Positions 42,956 to 51,886 of a stretch of 64,000 nt of DNA are shown here, piece after piece. Under the pieces are notes generated by a model that did not search any database, was not told the DNA's origin, and saw only the letters and a program-made list of their open reading frames with translations. Every line of letters starts with the position of its first letter. Within the stretch, counting starts at the first letter, position 1. Source of the DNA: an uncultured bacterium (lineage in GTDB: Bacteria; Verrucomicrobiota; Lentisphaeria; Victivallales; UBA1829); assembly GCA_900549415.1 (NCBI GenBank), contig URNX01000014.1, positions 1 through 64,000 of the forward strand, given 5' to 3'. Both the position numbers and the translations under genes were made by a program.

Positions 42956-44086
42956 TCAACACTCAGCATACGGTTTCAGAGCATCGCGGATCGCCTCAAG
43001 CATCTTCATGCCGTAAAAGTTGTCCGGCTCCAGATAGCTTCCCTCGGTCCACTCATTCCAGGCGTTGAAGAACATGATCCGTTCATCGGCCGGACGCGTC
43101 ATCAGGAGCTCCGCCGTCTTGCGGGTTGCATCCGCAAGTTTTTCGGGAGAGCTTTCCATAACCGCCATCCACGGATAACAGGGCGTCGGGTCGTAAACTT
43201 CCGACTGAATCGTGCGCGGAGAGGGATCCCATCCGGTTGTAATGACCGGATAAAACGGGAACGGCAGAGCCTGCATTGTCTTTTTCGCGACTTCGATATA
43301 ATCGTCCGCCATTTCCTGAAAATCGACGCGAGGGAACTCCTGCATCCACTTTTCGGAAAGGCAGACGCAGTTGTAGCTTGTGCAGCTGTCGAACCCGGCC
43401 TTGATAACCTGATCATGCCGCGCCGCGCTCTGGGGACTGCGGTCGAGCATGTCGAGCCCCACCGCGTTCAGATGAAGTCCGGTAAGCCCCGCGGCCTTCG
43501 CTCTCGCCCGGAAATCCTCAAGCACTTCCGCGGCGTCTTCCACTCCGCCCATCTGGGAAATGAATCTGGAAATCGCATAGATGGAGAAATACGGTTTCCC
43601 GTTGATTTTCCAGTAGTTCGGCTGAGTAAGATAATGTTCGATGAGATAATCCCAGACATACAGAATCGTATCCTTGCGGGTCGTCCACGGGAAAGTGATT
43701 TTGTAATTGGCGGTATCGCGGTTGCCCGGATGAAAATTTTTCCAGTCGTGGTTTGCCCACATCAGGGCGAATTTCATGCGGCTGCGGTTCGGAGCTCCGA
43801 GAAAACCTTCGTTCAGCGCCCGTTCGAGGAAGGGTCCCTCATACCAGTACCAGTCGAAAATGAACGCATCAAGTCCGTGATCCGCCGCGGCGTCGATCTT
43901 CTTCGCCATCACAGCGGGATCCGCTTCGTCTTCGTACCCCCATGCGGGGATTTTCGGCTGCATGTGACCGGGGAAACGCGCCCCCGCATGTTTCATCAGC
44001 TCCCATTCCGTCCACCCCTTGCCGTGAACCGCTTCATTGCGCGGATCGACATGGAAATTCGGGAAATAATATACCGCCGTCTGCAT
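42956..44086 (-). CDS. glycoside hydrolase family 99-like / WbsX domain protein
   Basis: A 376-residue TIM-barrel protein of the WbsX/GH99-like type. It starts with VYYFPNFH and has GKGWTEWELMK, DGLDAFIFDWYWYEGP, FALMWANHDW and a C-terminal FNAWNEWTEGSYLEPD, all hallmarks of this family. GH99 members cut alpha-mannosides with an endo mode, but most WbsX-like proteins lack proof of activity. No signal peptide. GGAGG precedes the ATG. First gene of the minus-strand operon. A related domain is found at 63102-64000. Confidence 0.87.
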   Translation of the reverse strand: MQTAVYYFPNFHVDPRNEAVHGKGWTEWELMKHAGARFPGHMQPKIPAWGYEDEADPAVMAKKIDAAADHGLDAFIFDWYWYEGPFLERALNEGFLGAPNRSRMKFALMWANHDWKNFHPGNRDTANYKITFPWTTRKDTILYVWDYLIEHYLTQPNYWKINGKPYFSIYAISRFISQMGGVEDAAEVLEDFRARAKAAGLTGLHLNAVGLDMLDRSPQSAARHDQVIKAGFDSCTSYNCVCLSEKWMQEFPRVDFQEMADDYIEVAKKTMQALPFPFYPVITTGWDPSPRTIQSEVYDPTPCYPWMAVMESSPEKLADATRKTAELLMTRPADERIMFFNAWNEWTEGSYLEPDNFYGMKMLEAIRDALKPYAEC

Positions 44087-44130
44087 AATTCCATACCTCC
44101 GGATGTTGGTTGATTTTGTTCTTTCGTTAT

Positions 44131-44159
44131 ATTATAGCACAAAACCAGCCGTTTGTGAA
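44131..44159 (-). promoter_or_regulatory. promoter of the minus-strand glycan operon
   Basis: On the minus strand TTCACA (44159-44154) and a perfect TATAAT (44136-44131) are 17 bases apart; the -10 is preceded by TGTGC, as at leuC. It lies 45 bases before the GH99-like start. Confidence 0.7.
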
Positions 44160-44205
44160 TGCCTAATAGAGACAAAAACATATCTTTTTGTCCCCGGCAG
44201 ATTTC

Positions 44206-45057
44206 TTATTCCGGATCGGCGGAAATATTCTTCTCCGGAGAGAAACGGTTGCGTTTGCGGTATTCGCGCGGGGAAATGGCAAGATGCTGTTTGAAGAAAC
44301 GCGAAAAATAGAATTCATTGCAGAACTGAAAATGATCCGCGATCTCCCGGATCGTCATATCGGAGGAGGAAAGATATTCCGCCGCTTTCGTCGCAAGAAT
44401 GCGGTTGAAGAAACGCTTCGGGGAGAAACCTGTGTCGTAAATGAATTTCTTGATGAACGTTTTCCGGTTCATGCGCATCACCTCCGCCATCTGTTCCACA
44501 TTGATGCCCGCATGACAGTTGTGCAGGAAATAATCAAAAAGCGGCGCATAATGAGAATAGGTCGGCAGAAGCCGCTCCACGGAAAAATGCGTATTCAATA
44601 CAAAATCCGCAATGAAATCCCAGCAAAGCGCGCGCATGAAGGCGGTGAGCAGGAAACGGTCCGGATTGAGAAGCATCCGGTTGATCGTTTCAATCCGTCT
44701 CCCGTCGATTTTATGATACAGCCTGTCGCACTGGCTGAAAAGGTCGATCCCGCAATAGAGCTCCATATAAAAATGGATGGAAAGATGCCGCATGGAAGCG
44801 CTCTGGTCATGGGTTATTTCATGAAACGCAGGAACCAGCACAATGGTTCCGGGAGTCAGCCGGACGGTTTCATTCGCATCGGAGAAAGAGGACTCTTCAC
44901 TGTCTTCCAGAATGCAGATCAGGCGGTTGCACGGAAGTCGGCTCTTCCATTTTCCTGAATTGTATCCGTAAAAAAAATCGCGGAAGTGCAAACTCAGCTG
45001 ATCGCAGAAAGGACGGATTCCGTATTCGTCAAAATGAGAGATTTCCACGCGTTTCAT
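44206..45057 (-). CDS. AraC-family transcriptional regulator
   Basis: A 283-residue regulator. Residues 1-130 form a sensor domain with a cupin-like start, and residues about 175-275 hold two helix-turn-helix motifs, with IREIADHFQFCNEFYFSRFFKQHLAISPREYRKR as the AraC/XylS signature. It is transcribed in the same direction and just upstream of the GH99-like gene, so it very likely controls the glycan operon. AAAGGAG precedes the ATG. Confidence 0.9.
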   Translation of the reverse strand: MKRVEISHFDEYGIRPFCDQLSLHFRDFFYGYNSGKWKSRLPCNRLICILEDSEESSFSDANETVRLTPGTIVLVPAFHEITHDQSASMRHLSIHFYMELYCGIDLFSQCDRLYHKIDGRRIETINRMLLNPDRFLLTAFMRALCWDFIADFVLNTHFSVERLLPTYSHYAPLFDYFLHNCHAGINVEQMAEVMRMNRKTFIKKFIYDTGFSPKRFFNRILATKAAEYLSSSDMTIREIADHFQFCNEFYFSRFFKQHLAISPREYRKRNRFSPEKNISADPE

Positions 45058-45098
45058 TCATTTTCTCCTTTATCTCAGCCTTCAGGATTCCTCTTTTT

Positions 45099-45127
45099 AC
45101 TATATCCTCCGGTATTTCAGAAATCAA
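45099..45127 (-). promoter_or_regulatory. promoter of the AraC-type regulator
   Basis: On the minus strand TTGATT (45127-45122) and TATAGT (45104-45099) are 17 bases apart, 42 bases before the ATG. Confidence 0.55.
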
Positions 45128-45207
45128 GAAAACTGTCTGTTTGAATTCAGAAAAACAGAAAAAATTATCAGAGGAAACTTTTTCTGCAAAAAATACTTTT
45201 CAGCATC

Positions 45208-45235
45208 TTGACTTTTCCGGAAAGCGGAGTATAAT
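45208..45235 (+). promoter_or_regulatory. promoter of the LacI-prepilin-GH5 operon
   Basis: TTGACT (45208-45213) and a perfect TATAAT (45230-45235) are 16 bases apart, 40 bases before the chosen LacI start. Divergent to the AraC gene promoter within 110 bases. Confidence 0.7.
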
Positions 45236-45275
45236 AACATCAAAAGTGAAAATATTTACAGTTTTGAGTACAAAC

Positions 45276-46319
45276 ATGAAGAGCAAAATAACCATAACGG
45301 AGATTGCGGCGGCGTGCGGAGTCACGACTGCCACGGTTTCCAGAGTCATCAACAATCAGCCGGGAGTCCGCAAGGAGGTCCGGAAGTTTGTTCAACGCTA
45401 TATCGACCAGCTCGGATGGCAGTGCTCAAGCCTGAAAACACGTCTGCCGAAACTCTCCGGCGGAAAAACGGTGTTCATTCTCTGCCGCGCCAATCTGCTC
45501 AACGGCGGCGGACGCTATTCCGCGCAGGAAGCCCTTCAACTTCTGATCGAACGCCTTGAAGCGGAAGGATATCTTCCTTTCACCATTTTCGGGCAGACCA
45601 TGCAGATTCTCGAAAAATGCCGCGAATTCAAACCGCATGCGGTTGTTCTCTTCACCAAAAATTCCTGGATGGAAGAGCCGATCCGCAAACTCATCAAACT
45701 CGGCATCCGGGTCGTCGCCGCATACGGAAATGAATTTACGGGCAGCTGTCCGCAAATCCATTCAGACTATGCGGACGCGGTAAAAAAAGCCGTCCGCCGC
45801 TTCCGCTCTCTCAATTGTTCAAAAATCGGACTTTTTGCGGGAAACGGGCTTCATGTCCATCCAGAAACACTCGAAGACATTCCGATGTCGTGGGTCCGAA
45901 ATATCGCGGAAGCGCTCGAAAACTCGCTTCCCGATTTCTCGCTCAAAGGGAATGTCATCAGCGACAACTTCGGCGCCCGCGGCGAGTTGCGGAATTGTCT
46001 GGAAAACGGACGTTTTGACGGCTGGATCTGCTGCGGACGCACCATGCTTTACCAGTTCACACAGGAGGCGGAATCCGCCGGTCTCCGCATTCCGGAGGAT
46101 CTCCCCGTTCTCGCATTCTCTTCCGGAAATCTGGAATTCGAACCTCCGCTGCGGGTCGGACATTTCGTTTCCCAAACCGCACTCATTGCGGATCAGCTCT
46201 TCCGCTGGATCTCGGCGGAAGTCTTCCCCGAAACTGTTGAAGTCGCCCTTCCCTGCCTCTTTCAGGCAGGAAGCGCTGAATATAAAACAAAAACAAACTC
46301 AGGAGGAAAGAGAGAATGA
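45276..46319 (+). CDS. LacI-family transcriptional regulator
   Basis: A 347-residue repressor-type protein. The N-terminal helix-turn-helix reads ITITEIAAACGVTTATVSRVINNQPGV (residues 4-30), the LacI signature, and is followed by a periplasmic-binding-protein-like ligand domain. I chose the ATG at 45276, since the predicted promoter lies at 45208-45235 and an in-frame upstream start would precede it. The binding site before the ATG is weak. Its stop overlaps the prepilin-type gene (ATGA), so it is made with the GH5 operon it probably controls. Confidence 0.87.
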   Translation: MKSKITITEIAAACGVTTATVSRVINNQPGVRKEVRKFVQRYIDQLGWQCSSLKTRLPKLSGGKTVFILCRANLLNGGGRYSAQEALQLLIERLEAEGYLPFTIFGQTMQILEKCREFKPHAVVLFTKNSWMEEPIRKLIKLGIRVVAAYGNEFTGSCPQIHSDYADAVKKAVRRFRSLNCSKIGLFAGNGLHVHPETLEDIPMSWVRNIAEALENSLPDFSLKGNVISDNFGARGELRNCLENGRFDGWICCGRTMLYQFTQEAESAGLRIPEDLPVLAFSSGNLEFEPPLRVGHFVSQTALIADQLFRWISAEVFPETVEVALPCLFQAGSAEYKTKTNSGGKRE

Positions 46320-47038
46320 AACCCCGAAAACAAAAACAAAGCAGGTTAACGCTCATAGAACTCTTAGTGGTAATTGCAATCATAGCAATTCTTGCCGCAA
46401 TGCTTCTGCCTGCGCTGAGCGCGGCACGGGCAAAGGGACGCGACATCAGCTGCGCCTCAAATCTGAAGCAGATCGGAACCGGACTCCGGCTCTATCTGGA
46501 CAACAGCAATGAATTCATGCCGAAAAGCACCGGAAATCTCGCAGCGAATCAGGGCAAGTGGGACGATATGATATTCGCAACGCTGTTTCCGAACCTCAAA
46601 CCGGCGGACAATATGATCTTCCCCGCTTCAACCTGGGCGGTTCCCATGAAACCGCGCGCTCCGTTCGACTGCCCCACCTCCGACGCTTCCGCGCCGCGGA
46701 CTCTCCGGAACGATTACGGACTCAACTCCGCCATGCTCGGCATTTCCGCCAAACGCATCGCCCGCCCCTCCGCACGCGGAACTGTCATGGATATGGTGAA
46801 ATACAACGCCAGTTTCCCGCTCTCCGTCCTGACGGGAACCACAGTCGCGGATTATGACGGGCTTTTCGCCACGGAGCAGGAAGTCCGCCGCCACAATTCC
46901 AGACGCGGCATCAACGTCCTTTATTTTGACGGTCATGTGGAAGGCAAAGCACATGCCGCCATTCCCCGCTCGCAGGGAACTTCCGCAGAACAGTATTTCT
47001 GGGGAGGCGGAGACAACGGCAAAAACGGAGGTCTTTAA
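46316..47038 (+). CDS. prepilin-type N-terminal domain protein (type II pseudopilin-like)
   Basis: A 240-residue protein with a short basic leader, then LTLIELLVVIAIIAILAAMLLPALSAARAKG, the pilin-type helix. As in the other copy at 42058-42876, an Arg takes the place of the usual Gly before the cleavage site. The C-terminal domain has NVLYFDGHVEG near its end, the common end of this family in Lentisphaerae and Planctomycetes. It is coupled to LacI by a 4-base overlap, with GH5 starting 2 bases later. Confidence 0.85.
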   Translation: MKPRKQKQSRLTLIELLVVIAIIAILAAMLLPALSAARAKGRDISCASNLKQIGTGLRLYLDNSNEFMPKSTGNLAANQGKWDDMIFATLFPNLKPADNMIFPASTWAVPMKPRAPFDCPTSDASAPRTLRNDYGLNSAMLGISAKRIARPSARGTVMDMVKYNASFPLSVLTGTTVADYDGLFATEQEVRRHNSRRGINVLYFDGHVEGKAHAAIPRSQGTSAEQYFWGGGDNGKNGGL

Positions 47039-47040
47039 TT

Positions 47041-48564
47041 ATGAAAAAAACATTCATTCTGGCACTCCTGCTCTCCGCCGTCAGCGGATTCGCCGCCGCG
47101 CTCGCACCGGAAATCGCTCAGGGGAATCAATGGAAAATGGACCGCGGCGTCTCTCATCTTCAAAAGGAAGGAAGAGAATACATTCTGCTGAATATCAAGG
47201 AAAACGAACGCGCCGGACGCCACTACGCGGAAATTCCAATCAACCTTTCCGCTCATGCGGGAAAATATGTGACATTCGTCATCCGTCTCCGCAGCAGCGG
47301 CTGGAAACAGGACAAAAAGGATCGTTCCCGCCGCGGCATCCGCTTCGCCGTTTCGTATAAACACCCGGAAACCGGACACTCCGTCTGGCATCACTCCTGG
47401 GATACATGGGACACCGTCGACTGGGAAAAGTATTCCGGCAGAAGCGAAAACGCCCCGCGCGAAATTTCCTTCTTCTCCAAACTCGATTCCGGCATATCAA
47501 AAGCCGTCCTTCACCTCGGCACGGAGAACAACTTCGGAACGGCGGAGTTCGATCTGAGTTCCTTCCGCGTCTTCCAGCCGTTCCGCGAAGATGCTTCCGA
47601 CTATATCTGCGAATATTCGGACCGCGTCCGCAACGCCCCCGTTCTCCGCGGCGTGAACAGCTCTCCGAATCCGCTGAAAGCAGAAGATCTGAAAACACTT
47701 CATGAATGGAACGCAAATGCCGTCCGCTACTGGCTCAGCGCCTATCCCTGGGTCTTCGACGGCAAGGATCTGAACAAACTTCGCGAACTCGTCGCGAAAC
47801 GCCTGGAGAACCTCGACAAAATCTCCCCGGTCGCCCAGAAGTACGGAATCCGTCTGATCCTCTGCTACGGTCTGCCTCCGGGCGGACGCCGCGGCGACGC
47901 CACGCTTGAAATGCAGCACAATCCCGCACTCGCGGAATTCTACGAGGAAACCTGGAAGCTGATTGCCAAACACTGCAAAGGCAATCCCGCAATCTGGGCG
48001 TATGACCTCATCAACGAGCCGCAGCAGACAACGGAGCTTGCGGTCGGTTACCTGGAACTCCAGCACCGCGCCGCAAAAGCGATCCGTGAGGTCGATCCGG
48101 ATATGCCCGTCATCATCGAAGCAAACCTGCTCGCATCACCGGAAATGTTCCGTTTTCTTGAACCGCTCAAGATGAAAGACGTCATCTATCAGGCGCACAT
48201 GTATGTCCCCGCTGCATTCACGCATGCCACCCAGGGCCCCTACCCCGGAAAATTCCGCGGGGAATACTGGGACAAGACAATGCTGCGGAAAACGCTCCAG
48301 CCCGTCGCGGACTTTCAGAAGCGTCACAAAGCGCGCATCTACATCGGAGAATTCTCCGCCCGTTCCAAAGCGGACGGCGCGGAACGTTATCTGCGCGACT
48401 GCATTGACCTCTTCGAGGAGTTCGGCTGGGACTGGACGTATCATTCCTTCCGCGAAGCTCCCACCTGGGACGTGGAAAAGGAGTGGAAAGAAAACCGCCA
48501 TGTTCCCTCCGCCGACAATCCCCGGAAACGCGTTCTTCTCGACGCTTTGAAGCGCAATAAGTAA
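47041..48564 (+). CDS. secreted glycoside hydrolase family 5-like enzyme
   Basis: A 507-residue secreted enzyme with a signal peptide (residues 1-20, ending in FAAA). An N-terminal CBM-like sandwich of about 180 residues comes first, then a TIM barrel with the GH5/GH-A catalytic pair: Glu326 in LINEPQQ (acid/base) and Glu437 in YIGEFSA (nucleophile). GH5 enzymes cut beta-1,4-glucans or mannans; the substrate here is not readable. It ends the operon with a terminator 23 bases downstream. Confidence 0.87.
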   Translation: MKKTFILALLLSAVSGFAAALAPEIAQGNQWKMDRGVSHLQKEGREYILLNIKENERAGRHYAEIPINLSAHAGKYVTFVIRLRSSGWKQDKKDRSRRGIRFAVSYKHPETGHSVWHHSWDTWDTVDWEKYSGRSENAPREISFFSKLDSGISKAVLHLGTENNFGTAEFDLSSFRVFQPFREDASDYICEYSDRVRNAPVLRGVNSSPNPLKAEDLKTLHEWNANAVRYWLSAYPWVFDGKDLNKLRELVAKRLENLDKISPVAQKYGIRLILCYGLPPGGRRGDATLEMQHNPALAEFYEETWKLIAKHCKGNPAIWAYDLINEPQQTTELAVGYLELQHRAAKAIREVDPDMPVIIEANLLASPEMFRFLEPLKMKDVIYQAHMYVPAAFTHATQGPYPGKFRGEYWDKTMLRKTLQPVADFQKRHKARIYIGEFSARSKADGAERYLRDCIDLFEEFGWDWTYHSFREAPTWDVEKEWKENRHVPSADNPRKRVLLDALKRNK

Positions 48565-48586
48565 AAGTTTTTCTCAAAAAATCCTG

Positions 48587-48626
48587 AAAAGCTCCATTTT
48601 TTCAAAAAAAGATGGAGCTTTTCTTT
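48587..48626 (+). terminator. rho-independent terminator of the LacI-GH5 operon
   Basis: AAAAGCTCCAT (48587-48597) and ATGGAGCTTTT (48612-48622) pair perfectly; the loop is A/T rich and a T-rich stretch CTTT follows. Confidence 0.85.
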
Positions 48627-48652
48627 GCATTTGCTGTCTAATGTGCTAAAAT
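48625..48652 (+). promoter_or_regulatory. promoter of the phosphatase lipoprotein gene
   Basis: TTGCAT (48625-48630) and TAAAAT (48647-48652) lie 16 bases apart, just after the GH5 terminator; the -10 is preceded by GTGC. Confidence 0.5.
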
Positions 48653-48702
48653 ACCAAAGCTGTCAAAGCAACGGAATCTTGAAACAATAAAGGAGAAAAA
48701 AC

Positions 48703-50538
48703 ATGTCGATTCGTCTCATGCTTTTATGCGCGGTCGCTTGCGGAAGCACCCTCTTCTTCAGCGCCTGCACAACAAAGGAAGCTGTCGCGGAACAACCGGA
48801 AAAGAAACAGGCTCCGGTTCCGGCAAAAGTTGAAAAGAAACAGACTCCGGTCCTCGCGGAAGCGAAAAAGGAAGAAGCTCTGGTTCTGACCGCCCCCGTG
48901 AACGGAGCTCAGGTCTCCCTGCTCAACGCCGGACAGAAGGCGTTTCTGAACATGCCGCGCGCCGAACGCGTCGCATTCTTCGCCGATCCGGCAAAACGCA
49001 AACAGCTCAAAAAGAACGGATATTATCCCGAACCGGTCCGCCTCAAATGGACTTGGAACGGCAAAAGCAATCCGAAATTCACCGTAACCGTCACCCGCGA
49101 ACAGGACAAGACTCCGGTTTTCACCGTCAAAACCAAAAAGACGGAAGCCGTTGTCTGGAATCTTGAAATCGCCCGCAACTACACCTGGACCGTTTCCGCG
49201 GACGGCAAAACCGCTTCCGCGACCTTCAAAACGGAAGATCAGGCTCCGCGTCTCCTCCGGATTCCCAAAATTCCGAACGTGCGCGACCTCGGCGGACGCA
49301 TTGGTCTCGACGGCAAGCGCGTCAAGCAGTCTCTCATCTACCGCACGGCGGGACTGAACGACAATGCCCGCGAAGTCAAGTACACCCGTGATGAACTTTA
49401 CGGCAAATACGGCGAAGCTCTCAAAGAAAAAGAAAAAACGGTTCTTGCGGAAATCGGCAACCTGCGCGATTTCCAGAAGAAGCCCGCAACGCTTGACCTC
49501 GTCAGCATCAAGCTCTCGCCCGAATGGAAAGCCTTCCTCATGAAGGGCAGCATCACAGCTCCGCCGGAAATCCCCGCAGAGATCCCCGCGGAATACAACG
49601 GCAAAAAACCGATCACCGTCAAACTGGATGCGAACGGCAAGTTCTCCTTCCACAAGAGAATGGAAGAGCCCGCAATCTTCATGCAGGAATTCAACGCCCC
49701 TGCCGACGGCTGGGCGGCAATCGGCTGCGGCGCCGACTGGTTCTGGAGCATCAGCATCAACGGCAAGCTCGCGTTCGACCGCGTCAAAGCCGGCAACGCC
49801 GTTCACCCGATCTCCGCGGAAAACTATCAGTTCCTCATTCCCGTCAAAGAGGGCAAAAACGTTCTTGCCGCAGTAGTTTTCACCGGCTCGGATTCCTGGA
49901 CCTGGTGCTGCACGGACAAGGTTAAAAACTCCGTCCCGAAGATGCTTCAGACCACCATTGACAACAAGGAGCGCTATCTCCGCGAACTCTTCGCCGTCGT
50001 CAAGGAAATCAAGCCCGGAAAGAACCGTCTCTCCTCTGCAACCAAAGCTTACATGCTGAAGGAGCTCGGAATCAAGAGCGACCTCGACCTCCGTTCCGAC
50101 AAAGAGTGCTACGGCATGACCGGCTCCCCGCTCGGCAAAGATGTCACCTGGTTCCACATTTCCTCTGCCGCATACGGTGGAATGCAGAGCGACTGGGGCA
50201 AGGAAGCATTCAGACGCGACTTCCGCATCTTCCTTGATGAGAAGAACTATCCGATTGACTTCCACTGCATCGCCGGACAGGACCGCACGGGTGCTCTTGC
50301 ATTCATCCTGAACGGTCTGCTAGGAGTCTCCGAAGAGGAACTTTACAAGGACTGGGAAGCCACCGGTTTCTGGAATCCGGATCCGCACTTCAACCACAAG
50401 GACCGCTTCAATCACCTCGTTGCCGTTTTCGCCAACTATCCCGGCAAGAACATCAATGAGAAGATTGAGAACTATGTTCTCTCCTGCGGTTTCACCAAAG
50501 AGGACATTGCCAAGTTCCGTTCGATGATGCTCGAATAA
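48703..50538 (+). CDS. tyrosine-phosphatase-like lipoprotein with a large insertion
   Basis: A 611-residue lipoprotein: signal peptide with lipobox FSAC and Cys22, then a Lys/Glu/Pro-rich linker to about residue 60 and an Ig/FN3-like domain to about 185. The phosphatase domain (Y_phosphatase3-like) starts at PNVRDLGGR (191-199) and has the catalytic loop HCIAGQDRTG (Cys522, Arg528). Between YRTAGLND (about 212-219) and LGIKSDLDLRSD (from 455) lie about 230 extra residues, part of them beta-rich with many Trp. The target could be a phosphoprotein or phospho-sugar on the cell surface. AAAGGAG precedes the ATG; the gene has its own promoter and terminator. Confidence 0.8.
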   Translation: MSIRLMLLCAVACGSTLFFSACTTKEAVAEQPEKKQAPVPAKVEKKQTPVLAEAKKEEALVLTAPVNGAQVSLLNAGQKAFLNMPRAERVAFFADPAKRKQLKKNGYYPEPVRLKWTWNGKSNPKFTVTVTREQDKTPVFTVKTKKTEAVVWNLEIARNYTWTVSADGKTASATFKTEDQAPRLLRIPKIPNVRDLGGRIGLDGKRVKQSLIYRTAGLNDNAREVKYTRDELYGKYGEALKEKEKTVLAEIGNLRDFQKKPATLDLVSIKLSPEWKAFLMKGSITAPPEIPAEIPAEYNGKKPITVKLDANGKFSFHKRMEEPAIFMQEFNAPADGWAAIGCGADWFWSISINGKLAFDRVKAGNAVHPISAENYQFLIPVKEGKNVLAAVVFTGSDSWTWCCTDKVKNSVPKMLQTTIDNKERYLRELFAVVKEIKPGKNRLSSATKAYMLKELGIKSDLDLRSDKECYGMTGSPLGKDVTWFHISSAAYGGMQSDWGKEAFRRDFRIFLDEKNYPIDFHCIAGQDRTGALAFILNGLLGVSEEELYKDWEATGFWNPDPHFNHKDRFNHLVAVFANYPGKNINEKIENYVLSCGFTKEDIAKFRSMMLE

Positions 50539-50558
50539 CACATCCGGAACAGCAGAGG

Positions 50559-50590
50559 AAGCGGGGCGCGAAGCCCCGCTTTCTGTTTTT
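50559..50590 (+). terminator. rho-independent terminator of the phosphatase gene
   Basis: AAGCGGGGC (50559-50567) pairs with GCCCCGCTT (50573-50581), with a 5-base loop, followed by TTCTGTTTTT. Confidence 0.85.
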
Positions 50591-50656
50591 AAATCTTTCC
50601 GCTCTCAAATCAGCACTGCACCCTGGAAAATTTTTCATTTTTCCCGATTTCTTTTT

Positions 50657-50685
50657 TTGATTTTTGCATGAGTGTGATGTATATT
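50657..50685 (+). promoter_or_regulatory. promoter of the carA operon
   Basis: TTGATT (50657-50662) and TATATT (50680-50685) are 17 bases apart, 46 bases before the carA ATG. Confidence 0.5.
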
Positions 50686-50731
50686 TCACAGATTTAAAAC
50701 AAGCCCGGTCGATCCCGGAAGGAAGGACATC

Positions 50732-51886
50732 ATGGCAAACGAATATGATTGGAAAGCAATGCGCGAGAAGAAGGCTTTTCTCGCACTGGAAGACGGAACC
50801 GTATTCCGCGGACGCTCGGTCGGAGCAAAAGTCGACCGCGTCGGCGAAGTCGTGTTCAACACCGGTATGTGCGGTTATCAGGAAATCCTCAGCGACCCCT
50901 CCTACGCCGGACAGTTCGTTACCATGACCTATCCCGAAATCGGCAACTATGGCATGAACGACGCCGACCGCGAATCCCGCGCCCTCTTCCTCAACGGCTT
51001 CATCATGCATGAATACAACGAGCCCAGCAACTGGCGCGCGCAGGAAACTCTCGCCCAGGCGCTCATCGGCGCCGGAGTTCCCGCCATCGACGGAATTGAC
51101 ACCCGCGCGCTCACTCTCAAGCTCCGCTCCACCGGAACTATGAAGGGATACCTCCACTGCTCCGATGAAGAGATTTCCGAAGAAGCCGGTGTCGCAAAAG
51201 CCGCCGCGTGGGAAGGACTTGACAATCAGGACTATGCGTCCAGAGTCACCTGTGAAAAGAACTATCATTTTGATCCCGATGGCTCCATCACCCGCTCCTG
51301 GGGCATTGCGGATGAACTGCCCCAGGTCGAACACCGCATCGTCGCGGTGGACTTCGGCATCAAGTGGAACATTCTCCGCTCGCTCCGTCTCTGCGGTCTC
51401 GACGTTCAGGTTGTTACGGCGAAAACCTCGGCGGAAGAGATTCTCGCGCTCAAACCCGACGGAGTCTTTCTCTCGAACGGTCCTGCCGACCCCGCCGCTC
51501 TGCCCTATGCATCCGAAATGGCGGCAAAACTCATCGGCAAAGTCCCCGTCATGGGAATCTGCCTCGGTCACCAGATCCTCGGACGCGCTGTCGGAGGCAA
51601 AACCTACCGTCTGAAATTCGGTCACCACGGCTGCAATCACCCGGTCAAGAACCTTGCGACCGGAGCTGTTGAAATCACCTCGCAGAACCACAACTTCGCG
51701 CTTGATCCGGATTCCCTGCCTTCCTGCGTGGAAGTCACACACATCAACCTCAATGACGGCACTGTTGAAGGACTCCGCCACAAAGAGGCTCCGATGTTCT
51801 CCGTGCAGTATCACCCCGAAGCCGCGCCCGGCCCCCACGACCCGTTCTATCTTTTCAAACAGTTCAAGGATATGCTCGGCAAATGA
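50732..51886 (+). CDS. carA: carbamoyl-phosphate synthase small subunit
   Basis: Glutaminase subunit that feeds ammonia to CarB for carbamoyl phosphate in arginine and pyrimidine synthesis. The 384-residue protein has the N-terminal CPSase small-chain domain (EVVFNTGMCGYQEILSDPSY) and a class I glutamine amidotransferase domain with the nucleophile Cys277 in GICLGHQIL and the His-x-Glu pair in QYHPEA. GGAAGG precedes the ATG. The large subunit gene is not in the window. A small lipoprotein gene overlaps its stop codon. Confidence 0.94.
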   Translation: MANEYDWKAMREKKAFLALEDGTVFRGRSVGAKVDRVGEVVFNTGMCGYQEILSDPSYAGQFVTMTYPEIGNYGMNDADRESRALFLNGFIMHEYNEPSNWRAQETLAQALIGAGVPAIDGIDTRALTLKLRSTGTMKGYLHCSDEEISEEAGVAKAAAWEGLDNQDYASRVTCEKNYHFDPDGSITRSWGIADELPQVEHRIVAVDFGIKWNILRSLRLCGLDVQVVTAKTSAEEILALKPDGVFLSNGPADPAALPYASEMAAKLIGKVPVMGICLGHQILGRAVGGKTYRLKFGHHGCNHPVKNLATGAVEITSQNHNFALDPDSLPSCVEVTHINLNDGTVEGLRHKEAPMFSVQYHPEAAPGPHDPFYLFKQFKDMLGK

